Assembly: GCA_021851165.1 (NCBI GenBank)
Contig: JAJZJN010000002.1
Span: 1-51,679, forward strand
DNA length: 51,679 bases
Source: Actinomycetes bacterium
Lineage (GTDB): Bacteria > Actinomycetota > Acidimicrobiia > Acidimicrobiales > JAJZJN01
Reading direction: 5' to 3'
Shown: one piece after another, positions 16,600-26,006 of the stretch
Numbering within the stretch: the first letter of the stretch is position 1
Layout: every line of letters begins with the position of its first letter
Made by a program: the position numbers and the translations under genes
Notes under the pieces: model-generated
What the model was told of the DNA's origin: nothing
The model's input: only the letters and a program-made list of their open reading frames with translations
Databases searched by the model: none

Positions 16600-17975
16600 C
16601 TGCTTGCTGCTGCCTGCAGGTGTGTGTCCCACGCGAGTCGCTGGCCGGAGGCCAGGTCAAACAGGTGAAGATGCCGGGGATCAGCGAAGAGCGTGACCGT
16701 GGCTCCGGCCCGTGGCGACTGCTCGTCGGCGCCGAGGCGCACCTCGATGGTGGTCCTGCTACCCGGAACATCCCCACCCTCCGAGTCACCGGTGCCGATC
16801 ACGGCGTCGGTGGGCATGCTGCTCGTGATGGCCACCGAGCTGCCTGCCCCGCTCCCCGTGCCACCGTCTCTCGCACCGGGGGGTCCGCTACCTATCGCAA
16901 CCGTTACGAGCGACTCGTGACCGAGCCACTCCACGTGAGCGACGGTCCCCGTGAGCAGCGGCTCGAAGCCGGATGCCACCTGCGCAGCTTCGCTGGATCC
17001 GCCCTCCTGCATGGCGCCGCCGAGCATCTGCAGATGCTCCGAGCGTATGCCTAGAACCACCGGGCGACCCTGCTCGATTCGTCCTACGCTTGCCGAAGCT
17101 CTCGCTTCGGTCTTGCCATCGTTGGTGCGTGAATCTCCTGGTGTGGGTGGCAGGGAGACGGTTACCCCGCCTATGCGCACCCCGAGGCCGCCTGTAGTTG
17201 TGATGGTCCCCTCGACGGTGTTCATCGGAGGCGTACCGAGGAAGCGCGCCACGAACAGGTTGGCGGGCCTGTCGTACACGCTCTGGGGATCGCCCACCTG
17301 CTGCAGGCGACCTGCTTCGATGAGAGCGATACGGTTTGCCATCGTCAGTGCTTCGACCTGGTCGTGGGTGACATAGATGATGGTGGTGCCGAGGCGCTGG
17401 TGAAGGTCGACTATCTCACCACGGGTCTGGACGCGCAGCTTCGCGTCGAGGTTCGAGAGGGGCTCGTCCATGAGGAACACCTTGGGGCGAGCTACGATCG
17501 CCCGTGCAAGCGCGACGCGCTGGCGCTGGCCACCGGACAGGGCCGAGGGCTTGCGGGCGAGAAGCGACTCCAGACCGAGAAGACGGGCGACGTCGTTCAC
17601 GCGCTCCTTGCGCTCGGTGCGGCTCAACTTGCGAACAGCGCCGTCCTCGCCGTCGACGTGCATCTCACGCGCAAGGAGCGGCGAGGCAATATTCTTCTCT
17701 ACGGTCAGGTGGGGGTATAGGGCATAGTTCTGGAAGACCATGGAAACGTCGCGGTGACGTGGCTCTACGTCGTTTACCACCCGGTCTCCGATGCGGATCG
17801 TGCCCTCGGTGGCATCCTCGAGACCGGCGATCATCCGCAGAGCTGTCGTCTTGCCACATCCCGAGGGCCCGAGCAGGACCATGAGCTCCCCATCCTCGAC
17901 AGCGAGTGACATATGGTCAACCGCGACGACTTCGCCGTAGCGCTTCGTCACGTCATCGAGGGTCACGCTCGCCAT
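16596..17975 (-). CDS. Carbohydrate ABC importer ATPase with enlarged C-terminal domain (MalK/UgpC type)
   Basis: 459 aa, against about 370 for usual MalK/UgpC. The nucleotide-binding domain is complete: GPSGCGKTT, VFQNYALYP, LSGGQRQRVALARA, VFLMDEPLSNLDAKLR, YVTHDQVEAL. The extra length is in the C-terminal OB/TOBE region as Gly/Ser-rich insertions, one around residues 285-305 and another around 375-420 (GSGPPGARDGGTGSG and following). Such loops could be regulatory or simply disordered linkers. First gene of the operon; ATG 17975 faces the Rpf-like gene across a 122-bp divergent region. Confidence 0.92.
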   Translation of the reverse strand: MASVTLDDVTKRYGEVVAVDHMSLAVEDGELMVLLGPSGCGKTTALRMIAGLEDATEGTIRIGDRVVNDVEPRHRDVSMVFQNYALYPHLTVEKNIASPLLAREMHVDGEDGAVRKLSRTERKERVNDVARLLGLESLLARKPSALSGGQRQRVALARAIVARPKVFLMDEPLSNLDAKLRVQTRGEIVDLHQRLGTTIIYVTHDQVEALTMANRIALIEAGRLQQVGDPQSVYDRPANLFVARFLGTPPMNTVEGTITTTGGLGVRIGGVTVSLPPTPGDSRTNDGKTEARASASVGRIEQGRPVVLGIRSEHLQMLGGAMQEGGSSEAAQVASGFEPLLTGTVAHVEWLGHESLVTVAIGSGPPGARDGGTGSGAGSSVAITSSMPTDAVIGTGDSEGGDVPGSRTTIEVRLGADEQSPRAGATVTLFADPRHLHLFDLASGQRLAWDTHLQAAASR

Positions 17976-18058
17976 TCATGCCTATCCTGCACGCTGCCTG
18001 GTTCGCCTACAAATCATTGCAGCCGAGACCTCAGCATTGGGCTTGGGAGTGCCAGCCC

Positions 18059-18088
18059 TTTGCCCGGGAAGCAGAGCGGGGCTAACCT
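18059..18088 (+). promoter_or_regulatory. Candidate promoter of the Rpf-like gene
   Basis: TTTGCC (18059-18064) and TAACCT (18083-18088) with an 18-bp spacer. Transcription would start within a few bases of the GTG at 18098, implying a leaderless or nearly leaderless mRNA; indeed no Shine-Dalgarno sequence precedes that GTG. Confidence 0.3.
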
Positions 18089-18097
18089 GTCGCGATT

Positions 18098-19135
18098 GTG
18101 ACGGTTATCGCGCGACTGCGAGCCGCCGCCGGCACAGCCACCAGGTGCGTGCGATGCCACGGCAGCGCATCGGCCGGGATCCTGGTGATCGTCATGTCGG
18201 CGACCATACCCCTCGTCCAGGTTCCATCGCCTGCGTGGGCTCTGTCTGGCGCGCGTGGCCCCGGCATCTCGCCGAGCAGCCAGATAGCCGCTCTCAGCAC
18301 GCAGGTGATGGACGGCGGTGCTCGTCTGCATGCTCTTGCCGTAACAGCCGCCGAGGCCGAGCAGGCAGCAGAGCAGGCAGCGAGTAAGGTAGCCCAGGTG
18401 CATGCCGAGGTCGCCACGCGCACCCGCGAGCTCGATCAGGCAAAGGCCGCCCTGCTGGCCCAGGCACTGTCGCAATACACTCACAGTGCCCCGCTCGGGA
18501 AGGTCGCGTCGCTGTTCACCGGCAATATAGAGACTGCCGGTATCGCGAACGAGTACACGTCGGTGGTGATGGGCAACGAGACGAACGCGATAGTCAGCTT
18601 CCGCCGGGCCCGGGTTCAATTGGCCGAAACCGAGGCCAGCCTAGCCGTAGCGTCCGGGGCTGCGACGAAGCGCTGGCAGGATGTCCTGGTCCAGGAGCAG
18701 TCGCTTCAGGGGCAGATAGCCACCGAAGACAGTCTGCTCGGCCAGGCGCGCCGCCGCCTGGCGGCCGAGATGGCTGCTGCCAATGCGGCCAGACAGGCGG
18801 CCGCCGCTCGGCGTGCAGCCGCCGTGCTCGCCAGCGCACCTCAGGCAGTACCCGTGTCGGTGCTCGTAGCACCACCTGGCAACCAGGGCAGCTCCCTTGC
18901 CGAGGATATGGCGCGCCTGCGCCAGTGCGAGTCGGGTGACGACTACAGCCTCGACACGGGGAACGGATACTACGGGGCGTACCAGTTCTCGGCTCAGACC
19001 TGGAGTGGGCTCGGGTACCCGGGCCTGCCCAACCAAGCCCCGCCGCCTACCCAGGACCAGGCAGCTCTGACTTTGCATTCCGAGAGCGGCTGGAGCTCCT
19101 GGCCGGCCTGCTCAGCGATGCTCGGCCTCGATTGA
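18098..19135 (+). CDS. Secreted Rpf-like transglycosylase with coiled-coil domain
   Basis: 345 aa. The N-terminal hydrophobic segment (AGILVIVMSATIPLVQVPSPAWA) is a signal peptide cleaved after AWA. Residues ~65-240 are Ala/Glu/Gln-rich heptads, the coiled-coil region seen in RipA/CwlO-type wall hydrolases. The C-terminal ~75 residues form a resuscitation-promoting-factor domain: LRQCESGDDYSLDTGNGYYGAYQF with catalytic Glu278 and Cys277, and WPACS supplying the second cysteine of the family disulfide. It should cleave the peptidoglycan glycan strand outside the cell. The fusion of a CwlO-like coiled coil to an Rpf head suggests recruitment by a membrane partner. GTG start without an SD sequence; divergent from the importer ATPase. 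Confidence 0.87.
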   Translation: MTVIARLRAAAGTATRCVRCHGSASAGILVIVMSATIPLVQVPSPAWALSGARGPGISPSSQIAALSTQVMDGGARLHALAVTAAEAEQAAEQAASKVAQVHAEVATRTRELDQAKAALLAQALSQYTHSAPLGKVASLFTGNIETAGIANEYTSVVMGNETNAIVSFRRARVQLAETEASLAVASGAATKRWQDVLVQEQSLQGQIATEDSLLGQARRRLAAEMAAANAARQAAAARRAAAVLASAPQAVPVSVLVAPPGNQGSSLAEDMARLRQCESGDDYSLDTGNGYYGAYQFSAQTWSGLGYPGLPNQAPPPTQDQAALTLHSESGWSSWPACSAMLGLD

Positions 19136-19157
19136 CTACGAAGCAGAGTCCCCCCTG

Positions 19158-20195
19158 ATGCCTCTGCTGGCCCATGCAAGCTGTGGTCCGCGCATGCCCG
19201 AAAGCTGCGCTGTGGTCACCACTGGGCTCACGAAGCGCTTCGGGCACCGGGTGGCAGTCGATAGCCTCGACCTCGCCATTCCCGAAGGATCCATCTCGGG
19301 ATTCGTCGGTCCGAACGGTGCGGGCAAGACCACCACCATTCGCATGCTGCTCGGCCTCATGCGCCCCACTGCCGGCAGCGGCACGGTTCTCGGCTATCCG
19401 TTGAGCCAGTACAAGTCCTACCTGGCCAAGGTGGGCGCTCTCATAGAGGGTCCCACCTTCCATCCCGCGCTCTCGGGTTGGGACAACCTCGCTGTCCTGG
19501 CTCGCCTTGGAGGCATAGCCTCGGCGCGGATAGCAGAGGTGCTCGATCGTGTCGGGCTCGGTGATCGTGGCCACGATCCGACCAGGACATATTCCCTTGG
19601 CATGCGCCAGAGGCTCGGCATCGCTGCAGCCATGCTGCCCGATCCGGCGCTCCTGGTGCTCGACGAGCCGACCAACGGTCTCGACCCTCATGGCATCGCC
19701 GAGATCCGTGCGATGCTGCGGTCCTTCGCCGATGAGGGAAGGACGGTGTTTGTGTCGTCCCACCTGCTTACCGAGATCCAGCAGGTCTGCGAACATCTAG
19801 TGGTCATAGAAGGCGGCCACCTGGTATTCCAGGGCAGCGTCGCGCAGCTGCTCGCCTCGCGCGCTCCGGAGCTCGCAGTGCGTACCGAGAGCCCCGACGA
19901 CGTCGATCGCCTGGTTGCCCTGGTGAGAAGGCACGGACATGCCGCAACGGTCTCGGGCCGAGGTGCCGAGGCGACAGTCACGGTCTCGGCCAGCTGTGGC
20001 TGGGCCGGGGAGCTGAACCGGCTCGCGATGGCCGAGGGCATGACTCTCGTCCATATCGCCGAGCGACACTCGACGCTCGAGGAGGCATTCTTCGAGATAA
20101 CCGGGAGCTGCACCGAGGAGTCCAGGGAGCGCCGGACCCAGGCAGTCCACACGGAGACGAGCGATCCTCCGAAGGTCGAGGAGCACACTCGATGA
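19158..20195 (+). CDS. ABC exporter ATPase (CcmA/drug-type)
   Basis: 345 aa. Walker A GPNGAGKTTTIRMLLGL, signature YSLGMRQRLGIAAAML, Walker B LLVLDEPTNGLDPHG and switch FVSSHLLTEIQQVCEH are intact. The C-terminal ~100 residues (HSTLEEAFFEITG) match the tail of DrrA/BcrA-type ATPases that serve ABC-2 permeases. The start is ATG 19158, or 19194 (MPESCAVVTTGLTKRFG), which trims 12 residues and fits family length better. It overlaps the permease gene by ATGA. The exported substrate is unknown. Confidence 0.9.
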   Translation: MPLLAHASCGPRMPESCAVVTTGLTKRFGHRVAVDSLDLAIPEGSISGFVGPNGAGKTTTIRMLLGLMRPTAGSGTVLGYPLSQYKSYLAKVGALIEGPTFHPALSGWDNLAVLARLGGIASARIAEVLDRVGLGDRGHDPTRTYSLGMRQRLGIAAAMLPDPALLVLDEPTNGLDPHGIAEIRAMLRSFADEGRTVFVSSHLLTEIQQVCEHLVVIEGGHLVFQGSVAQLLASRAPELAVRTESPDDVDRLVALVRRHGHAATVSGRGAEATVTVSASCGWAGELNRLAMAEGMTLVHIAERHSTLEEAFFEITGSCTEESRERRTQAVHTETSDPPKVEEHTR

Positions 20196-20977
20196 TCTTC
20201 CGGCCTTTCAAGAGCGAGTGGATCAAGCTTCGTAGGCGGCGCCTATGGTACGGCAGCTACGGGGCGATAGCCGGGGTAGTGGTCATGACCACGGTGGTGA
20301 GGATCGCCGGGGCCACTCACAGGGTCGGCTCGAGCGGTAACCTGACCCTCACCCAGCTGGCACGGGCCGGTGGTCTGGCGCAGGGCGTCACGGGGTCGAC
20401 GATCCTCCTCGGAGCGGTGTCGCTGTCCATAGCAGCCGCTCAATTTGGCGGTGAGTTTGCCCATGGGACGCTCAGGAACCTGCTCGTGCGCGAGCCGAGA
20501 CGGGCCCGGCTCATCGTCGGCAACGGCCTTGCCATCCTCAGCTTCATCGTGGGAGCGGTGGCGGCTGCCACGGTCGTCGACATCGGGGCTGCATTCGTGA
20601 TGGCCCATGCACGCGGGGTGACAACCGCAGCTTGGACCTCGGGAACCGGAATGGGGGATCTCGGCATAGCCGTGGGCGACATGGCCATAGCGGTCTGCGG
20701 ATTTGCGATCGTCGGGATGATCCTCGGGATCCTGCTCAAGTCATCGGTCATAGCCATAGCGACCGGGCTCGCGGTGCTGCTCCCGGTCGAGACGATCTTT
20801 ACCGACGCCGTCCCTGAGACCGCGCGCTGGCTGCCCGGCCACCTGCTCGAGGCCGTCGCACAGGGCGGAACCTCCGTCGCGGGATTCGCCGCCGCCCTGG
20901 TCACCGTATCTGCGTATCTAGCCGGGGCGGTGGCCGTCACACTGCTCGTCTTCGCCCGGCGCGACGTCACCTCCTGA
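20192..20977 (+). CDS. ABC-2 type permease subunit
   Basis: 261 aa with six hydrophobic segments. The N-terminal FKSEWIKLRRRRLWYGSYGAIAG is the cytoplasmic amphipathic start common in ABC-2 permeases, and FAHGTLRNLLVREPRRARLIVGNGLA is the coupling loop. Start ATG 20192 overlaps the ATPase stop by four bases, so the two form one exporter. Candidates are drug/lantibiotic or lipid export; the sequence does not discriminate. Confidence 0.88.
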   Translation: MIFRPFKSEWIKLRRRRLWYGSYGAIAGVVVMTTVVRIAGATHRVGSSGNLTLTQLARAGGLAQGVTGSTILLGAVSLSIAAAQFGGEFAHGTLRNLLVREPRRARLIVGNGLAILSFIVGAVAAATVVDIGAAFVMAHARGVTTAAWTSGTGMGDLGIAVGDMAIAVCGFAIVGMILGILLKSSVIAIATGLAVLLPVETIFTDAVPETARWLPGHLLEAVAQGGTSVAGFAAALVTVSAYLAGAVAVTLLVFARRDVTS

Positions 20978-21166
20978 GTGGAGTGCCGCTAGCTACCAGG
21001 TCACGCTATGGGCACCGGCACCCCGAGGCGCCGCCCCGCTGCACGCTGATAACGCACCATGACGATTCACGCACAGCACGCCCCATCTAGTTTATAGTGC
21101 CTTTCTAGTCCACCATCCGTGGCTACAGGCGTCGCGGTGACCAAGGTGGCATACGAGGAGGGGAAG

Positions 21167-22414
21167 ATGGATACTTCTACCGGCACGTGGCGCGCGCGTG
21201 CACGGCGATCCCGCTGGATGGTGCTCCCTATGGCGGCAGTAGCCGCAGCGGCGCTCGCATCTTGCAGCTCGTCGAGCCCAAAGCCGACCACATCACCGAA
21301 GCCAACGTCGACCAGTACCGCATCGATACCCCAGGTAACGGCTGCTTCGTTCACCCGCACCTTCTCCACCATGGCGGATCTCAAGCCGCTGGCGGCCAAG
21401 GGCAAGGGCATGGTCGCTGCAATCCTGCCCGATACGGTGACGTCAGCGCGATACACGGAGTTCGACGCCCCGTATCTCACCAAGGCCTTCGAAACCGCAG
21501 GCTTGTCCTCATCGCAATTCGTCATCCAGAACGCCCAAGGCAGTGACGCTACCGAGTTGACCGATGCGCAGGCCGACATCGCCAAAGGTGCAAGCGTTCT
21601 CGTCATGGATCCGCTTGATTCCGGTGTCGGGGCCCAGATCGAGTCCTACGCGAAATCCCATGGCGTCGACGTGATCGACTACGACCGGCTGACCCTGGGC
21701 GGGAGCCGGGAATACTACGTGAGCTTCAACAACGTCGAGGTGGGCAAGCTGATCGGTCAGGGATTCGTCAGCTGCGTGGCTGCATGGCATGTCAAGAAGC
21801 CTCAGGTGATGGTGATGCGCGGGTCTCCCACCGACAACAACGCCACCTTGTTCGCCCAGGGATATGACAGCGTGCTGGCGCCCTACTTCAGCTCGGGTAA
21901 GTACTCCCTGGTCGCCCAGCCAGCCGGCACCTGGCAGCCGCCGAAGGCCGAGACCGAGTTCCAACAGGAGTACACCGCTCATCCGAACATCAACGCGGCA
22001 GTGACTCCGAACGACGAGAATACGGCGCCGATCATCACCTACCTGCAGACGCTGCACATACCACCCAAGACGTTCCCCCTCACGGGTCAGGATGCCACGT
22101 TGGTGGGCCTTCAGAACGTCCTGTCGGGGTACCAGTGCGGTACCGCATACAAGCCGATCTACCTCGAGGCGCAGGCTGCCGCTGCGCTGGCACTGTATCT
22201 GCGGGCAGGCCAGACACCTCCGTCCGGGCTGGTCAATGGCACGACGACCGATCCGCAGTCCCATACCCAGGTGCCCTCAGTGCTGTTGAAGCCAGAATGG
22301 GTTACGCCATCCAACATGGCCGCGACGGTGATAGCGGACAACTTCGTCCCGGCAGCACAGCTATGCGCCGGGGCCTACGCGACGGACTGCTCCGCAGCAG
22401 GCATCACCCCGTAG
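21167..22414 (+). CDS. Xylose/ribose-type sugar-binding lipoprotein (XylF-like)
   Basis: 415 aa. The signal peptide has lipobox LASC, then a Ser/Thr/Pro linker (SSSSPKPTTSPKPTSTSTAS). The mature part is a periplasmic-binding-protein type 1 fold; GVDVIDYDRLTLGG and YYVSFNNVEVGKLIGQGF match XylF-type binders, and WQPPKAETEFQQEYTAHPNINAAVTPNDENTAPII lines the second lobe. GAGGAGG lies five bases before ATG 21167; the in-frame GTG at 21119 is rejected because it lacks such a site. A TATAGT at 21093-21098 is a possible -10 element. First gene of an operon that continues with an ATPase, permease and mannonate enzymes, so the ligand may be a sugar acid rather than xylose. Confidence 0.85.
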   Translation: MDTSTGTWRARARRSRWMVLPMAAVAAAALASCSSSSPKPTTSPKPTSTSTASIPQVTAASFTRTFSTMADLKPLAAKGKGMVAAILPDTVTSARYTEFDAPYLTKAFETAGLSSSQFVIQNAQGSDATELTDAQADIAKGASVLVMDPLDSGVGAQIESYAKSHGVDVIDYDRLTLGGSREYYVSFNNVEVGKLIGQGFVSCVAAWHVKKPQVMVMRGSPTDNNATLFAQGYDSVLAPYFSSGKYSLVAQPAGTWQPPKAETEFQQEYTAHPNINAAVTPNDENTAPIITYLQTLHIPPKTFPLTGQDATLVGLQNVLSGYQCGTAYKPIYLEAQAAAALALYLRAGQTPPSGLVNGTTTDPQSHTQVPSVLLKPEWVTPSNMAATVIADNFVPAAQLCAGAYATDCSAAGITP

Positions 22415-22464
22415 CGTTCTCCGCCTCTGGTGGGTCCCACGTCCATAGAGGGCATAGGACTGTT

Positions 22465-22506
22465 GGGCAGGCACCCGGCCCGCGTAGTGGAGCCGGGTGC
22501 CTGCCC
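22465..22506 (+). terminator. Strong intercistronic stem-loop after sugar-binding-protein gene
   Basis: A perfect 15-bp inverted repeat, GGGCAGGCACCCGGC / GCCGGGTGCCTGCCC with a 12-nt loop, lies between the XylF-like gene and the ATPase gene. No T-run follows. It probably protects or partly terminates the upstream transcript so that binding protein exceeds transporter. Confidence 0.75.
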
Positions 22507-22551
22507 CGAGGCAGGTGACCTGTTGACGATATCCGAGAAGGTGGTGCTGTG

Positions 22552-23385
22552 ATGAGCTCGGGGCAGCCGTTATCCGAAACGGTCGTTCTCGCGGAAGGCA
22601 ACGTCGAGCCTCTCTTAAGGCTGAGAGGCGTGGGCAAGAGCTTCGGTCCGGTCCAAGCCCTAACTGACGTAGATCTGACTGTGCCGTTGGGTCAGGTCAC
22701 GGCGCTGGCAGGCGACAACGGGGCCGGCAAGTCGGTGCTCATAAAGACAGTGGCAGGAATCCACCCTCCCGATGCAGGGCAGATCTACTGGCAGGGCAAC
22801 CCGGTGCACATCCGCTCCCCGAGAGACGCGGCTGCCCTGGGGATAGAGACCGTTTACCAAGACCTGGCATTGTGCGACAACCTGGACATCGTCCAGAACA
22901 TGTTCCTGGGCCGAGAGCGCCTGCGCCGGGGCTTGCTTGATGAGGACAGCATGGAAAAGGCGGCAAAGGACACTCTGCTCAGCCTCTCGGTTACCACGGT
23001 CCGATCGATACGGCAGCCGGTCGCCTCGCTCTCCGGTGGTCAGCGCCAGGCCGTTGCCGTGGCCAAGGCAGCCCTGTGGACCTCCAAGCTCGTGATAATG
23101 GACGAGCCGACTGCGGCTCTGGGTGTGGCCGCCACCGGGATGGTGCTCGACCTAGTTAGGCACCTAGCGGCCCAGGGGGTCGCTGTTCTCGTGATATCGC
23201 ACAACTTGAACGACGTGTTCGCAGTTGCCGATCGCTTGGCGATCCTGCATCTCGGCCATATGGTCGCCGAGGGCCCGGCATCTGATTTCGACCGGCAGAT
23301 CGTCGTCGACTTCATGACTACCGGGAGATCCAGCCGTCGCAGCGGCGACGGGTTGGTTGACGGCGTAGGGAGATCAGGGGGCTGA
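22552..23385 (+). CDS. Sugar ABC importer ATPase, single-domain (XylG/FrcA-like)
   Basis: 277 aa with one nucleotide-binding domain: Walker A GDNGAGKSVLIKTVAGI, Q-loop VYQDLALCDNLDIVQNMFLGRE, signature LSGGQRQAVAVAKA, Walker B LVIMDEPTAALGV and the switch VISHNLNDVF. Classical XylG/RbsA proteins are tandem ~500-aa duplications; this half-size form matches the FrcA-type subgroup and would act as a homodimer. Start ATG 22552, or the GTG three bases upstream; AGAAGG is at 22536-22541. One base separates its stop from the permease ATG. Confidence 0.9.
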   Translation: MSSGQPLSETVVLAEGNVEPLLRLRGVGKSFGPVQALTDVDLTVPLGQVTALAGDNGAGKSVLIKTVAGIHPPDAGQIYWQGNPVHIRSPRDAAALGIETVYQDLALCDNLDIVQNMFLGRERLRRGLLDEDSMEKAAKDTLLSLSVTTVRSIRQPVASLSGGQRQAVAVAKAALWTSKLVIMDEPTAALGVAATGMVLDLVRHLAAQGVAVLVISHNLNDVFAVADRLAILHLGHMVAEGPASDFDRQIVVDFMTTGRSSRRSGDGLVDGVGRSGG

Positions 23386-23386
23386 C

Positions 23387-24769
23387 ATGTCTCAACATGA
23401 TGTAGAGGTGCCTGGCAACGCTGACGACACCTCGCCAGCACCGCAGGTCCGAGCGGAGGCGCTCGACTCGGCAGGTGTCCACGACCAGCACGCCGCGGCC
23501 CCTGGCCGTACGCCATTGGACGCGGCAGTAGTAGCTGCGCCAGAGGTGGTAAGCAACAGCTTCGGCGAGTACGTAAGAGCCTGGGCCAAACGCGTCCGGA
23601 GCGGAGAGAGCGGGGTCCTGCCAGTTCTGGGTGGACTTGTCGCCATCATCGTTATCTTCCAGGTCCAGGAGCCGGTCTTCCTGTCGGCGGGCAACCTGAT
23701 CAATCTCCTTGTCCAAGGAGCGGTCTTCATGCTCCTAGGCATGGGCGAGGTCTTTGCACTTCTCCTCGGAGAGATAGACCTCTCTATTGGCTACGTGGCG
23801 GGCGTAGGCGCCGTGATCGTCGCTGCTGTGGTCGCCTACCCTCACAGCTGGCCATGGTGGGCGGGCATAGCTGCCGGCCTGGCCGCAACCACCGCCATCG
23901 GAGCTTTGCAGGGAGCGCTGATCACGCGGCTGCACCTACCTTCGTTCGTCGTCACGCTGGCTGGTCTCCTGGGCTGGGAAGGCGTGATGATCTTCATCGT
24001 GGACAGCAGCGGCAGCGGTTCTGGCGGCACTATCCGTATCTCGAACAACATCCTAAACGACGTGGTCAACGGCAACATGAGCCCGATAGCGGGCTGGATC
24101 CTAATGGCCCTGGTGGTTGGTCTGTTCGCCTCGTTCACCGTCTTCCGTGACTCCCGGCGCCGTGCTGGCGGGCTCGTCACGCCGCCGGTGGGCGCGATGC
24201 TGCTCAAGATCATCATCGTCGCAGCGGCGGGAATCGTTCTCGTGGTCCTGGCCAACACCAACAGGGGTGTCCTCGTGCCGCTGAGAGGCGTTCCGTGGGT
24301 AGTGCCACTCCTGCTCGGCGTATTGGGCCTGTGGAGCTTCCTGCTCGGACGCACCCGCTATGGCCGCTACGTGTACGCGATCGGAGGCAATCCAGAGGCG
24401 GCCAGGCGCGCTGGGGTGAACCTGACCAGGATCAGAACAGTGGCGTTCGCCCTGTCGGGGCTGACTGCGGGGCTCGCAGGGATCGTCTATGAGTCCAGGC
24501 TGGGCTCGATCTCCATCAATATCGACGGGGGAACTCTGGTGCTCTATGCGGTGGCGGCGGCGGTTATCGGCGGCACGAGCCTCTTCGGAGGCCGCGGCAA
24601 ACCGCTTCATGCCGTGCTCGGGGGACTGGTCATAGCTGTCATCTACAACGGGCTGGGACTCCTTGGTGTCGGAGCGGCAACCGAGTACATAGCGACGGCC
24701 CTGGTCCTGCTGGCTGCGGTCACCGTTGACGCTGTGGCAAGACGAGGACGAACCCTGGGTACCTCCTGA
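23387..24769 (+). CDS. Sugar ABC importer permease (XylH/RbsC-like)
   Basis: 460 aa, 10 or more hydrophobic segments. The soluble N-terminal ~75 residues are unusually long. LNLIVQGAV-type TM2 ([30 protein letters not shown]) and [20 protein letters not shown] are diagnostic of the branched BPD2/XylH-RbsC permeases. A Gly/Ser-rich periplasmic loop (SSGSGSGG) lies near residue 206. AGGGGG precedes ATG. It forms the channel for the XylF-like protein and the single-domain ATPase. Confidence 0.9.
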   Translation: MSQHDVEVPGNADDTSPAPQVRAEALDSAGVHDQHAAAPGRTPLDAAVVAAPEVVSNSFGEYVRAWAKRVRSGESGVLPVLGGLVAIIVIFQVQEPVFLSAGNLINLLVQGAVFMLLGMGEVFALLLGEIDLSIGYVAGVGAVIVAAVVAYPHSWPWWAGIAAGLAATTAIGALQGALITRLHLPSFVVTLAGLLGWEGVMIFIVDSSGSGSGGTIRISNNILNDVVNGNMSPIAGWILMALVVGLFASFTVFRDSRRRAGGLVTPPVGAMLLKIIIVAAAGIVLVVLANTNRGVLVPLRGVPWVVPLLLGVLGLWSFLLGRTRYGRYVYAIGGNPEAARRAGVNLTRIRTVAFALSGLTAGLAGIVYESRLGSISINIDGGTLVLYAVAAAVIGGTSLFGGRGKPLHAVLGGLVIAVIYNGLGLLGVGAATEYIATALVLLAAVTVDAVARRGRTLGTS

Positions 24770-24797
24770 CAATGACCGCCAAGCCGGAGAGCAGCCG

Positions 24798-26006
24798 GTG
24801 AGAATAACCGAAGCCCGGGTGATCGTCACCTGCCCCGGCCGCAACTTCGTTACCCTAAAGCTCTTCACCGACGACGGTCTGACCGGGGTGGGAGATGCCA
24901 CGTTGAACGGTCGGGAGCTCGCCGTGGCCAGCTACCTGACCGATCACGTCTGCCGGCTGCTCGTCGGGCGCGACGCTCATCTCATCGAAGACACCTGGCA
25001 ATATCTCTATCAGGGAAGCTACTGGCGGCGCGGACCGGTGACCATGGCTGCCATAGCCGCAGTTGACACAGCCCTCTGGGACATCAAGGGCAAAGCCGCC
25101 GGTCTGCCTGTCTACCAGCTACTCGGAGGACGATCCCGCGAGGGGGTTCTCGTCTACGGGCATGCCAACGGCGCGTCCGTCGAAGAGGTTATCGACGAGG
25201 TGGCCCGCTACGATGCGATGGGCTACAGGGCCGTACGGGTCCAGTGCGCTATCCCTGGCCTGTCCGATACCTATGGCGTGAGCACTGACAAGCTGTTCTA
25301 CGAGCCAGCCGACAGCCCCCTGCCTCGCGAGACGCGCTGGTCCAGCGAAAGCTATCTGGACTTCATCCCCACCGTGTTCAGCGCGCTGCGAGAGCGATTC
25401 GGCTTGCATATGCGCCTGCTCCACGACGTTCACCATCGCCTGACTCCCATTGAAGCCGCTCGTCTTTGCAAGAGCATGGAGCCATACGGCCTGTTGTGGA
25501 TCGAGGACCCGATACGCGAGGAATTACAGGAGGGCTTCCGTCTGATCCGCCAGCACACCACAGTGCCCATCGCTACAGGAGAGGTCTTCAACAGCATCTG
25601 GGACTGCACGCAGCTGATAACCGAGCAGCTCGTGGATTACATACGCGTCGCAGTGTCGCATGCCGGCGGGATAACCCACGTCCGCCGAATCTTCCAACTA
25701 GCCGATCTGTACCATGTGCGATCCGGCTCTCACGGTGCAACCGACCTCTCGCCGGTGAGCCTGGCGGCGGCACTCCACGTCGACACTGCCATTCCGAACT
25801 TCGGCATCCAGGAGTACATGCGGCACACGCCGGCGACCGACGAAGTGTTTCCGCACAGCTACTTCTATAACGATGGCGAGCTCCATCTCGGAGACGAGCC
25901 TGGGCTAGGGGTGGACATAGACGAGGCTGCTGCAGCGCGCTTCCCCTATAGGCCGGCATACCTGCCGGTGAACCGCCTCATCGACGGCACGGTGCATAGC
26001 TGGTGA
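24798..26006 (+). CDS. manD: D-mannonate dehydratase, ManD family (enolase superfamily)
   Basis: 402 aa. It converts D-mannonate to 2-keto-3-deoxygluconate with Mg2+. With the GTG at 24798 as residue 1, the key residues fall where I recall them in the characterised ManD: Arg147, Tyr159 (SDTYGV), Asp210 and His212 (HDVHH), Glu236 (WIEDPI) and Glu262 (ATGEVF). This agreement also fixes the start, and GGAGA lies seven bases upstream; the open frame from 24726 lies inside the permease gene. Some ManD proteins have little or no dehydratase activity or prefer D-gluconate; the HDVHH and HGATDLSP motifs leave this open. The stop overlaps the next gene as GTGA. Confidence 0.92.
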   Translation: MRITEARVIVTCPGRNFVTLKLFTDDGLTGVGDATLNGRELAVASYLTDHVCRLLVGRDAHLIEDTWQYLYQGSYWRRGPVTMAAIAAVDTALWDIKGKAAGLPVYQLLGGRSREGVLVYGHANGASVEEVIDEVARYDAMGYRAVRVQCAIPGLSDTYGVSTDKLFYEPADSPLPRETRWSSESYLDFIPTVFSALRERFGLHMRLLHDVHHRLTPIEAARLCKSMEPYGLLWIEDPIREELQEGFRLIRQHTTVPIATGEVFNSIWDCTQLITEQLVDYIRVAVSHAGGITHVRRIFQLADLYHVRSGSHGATDLSPVSLAAALHVDTAIPNFGIQEYMRHTPATDEVFPHSYFYNDGELHLGDEPGLGVDIDEAAAARFPYRPAYLPVNRLIDGTVHSW

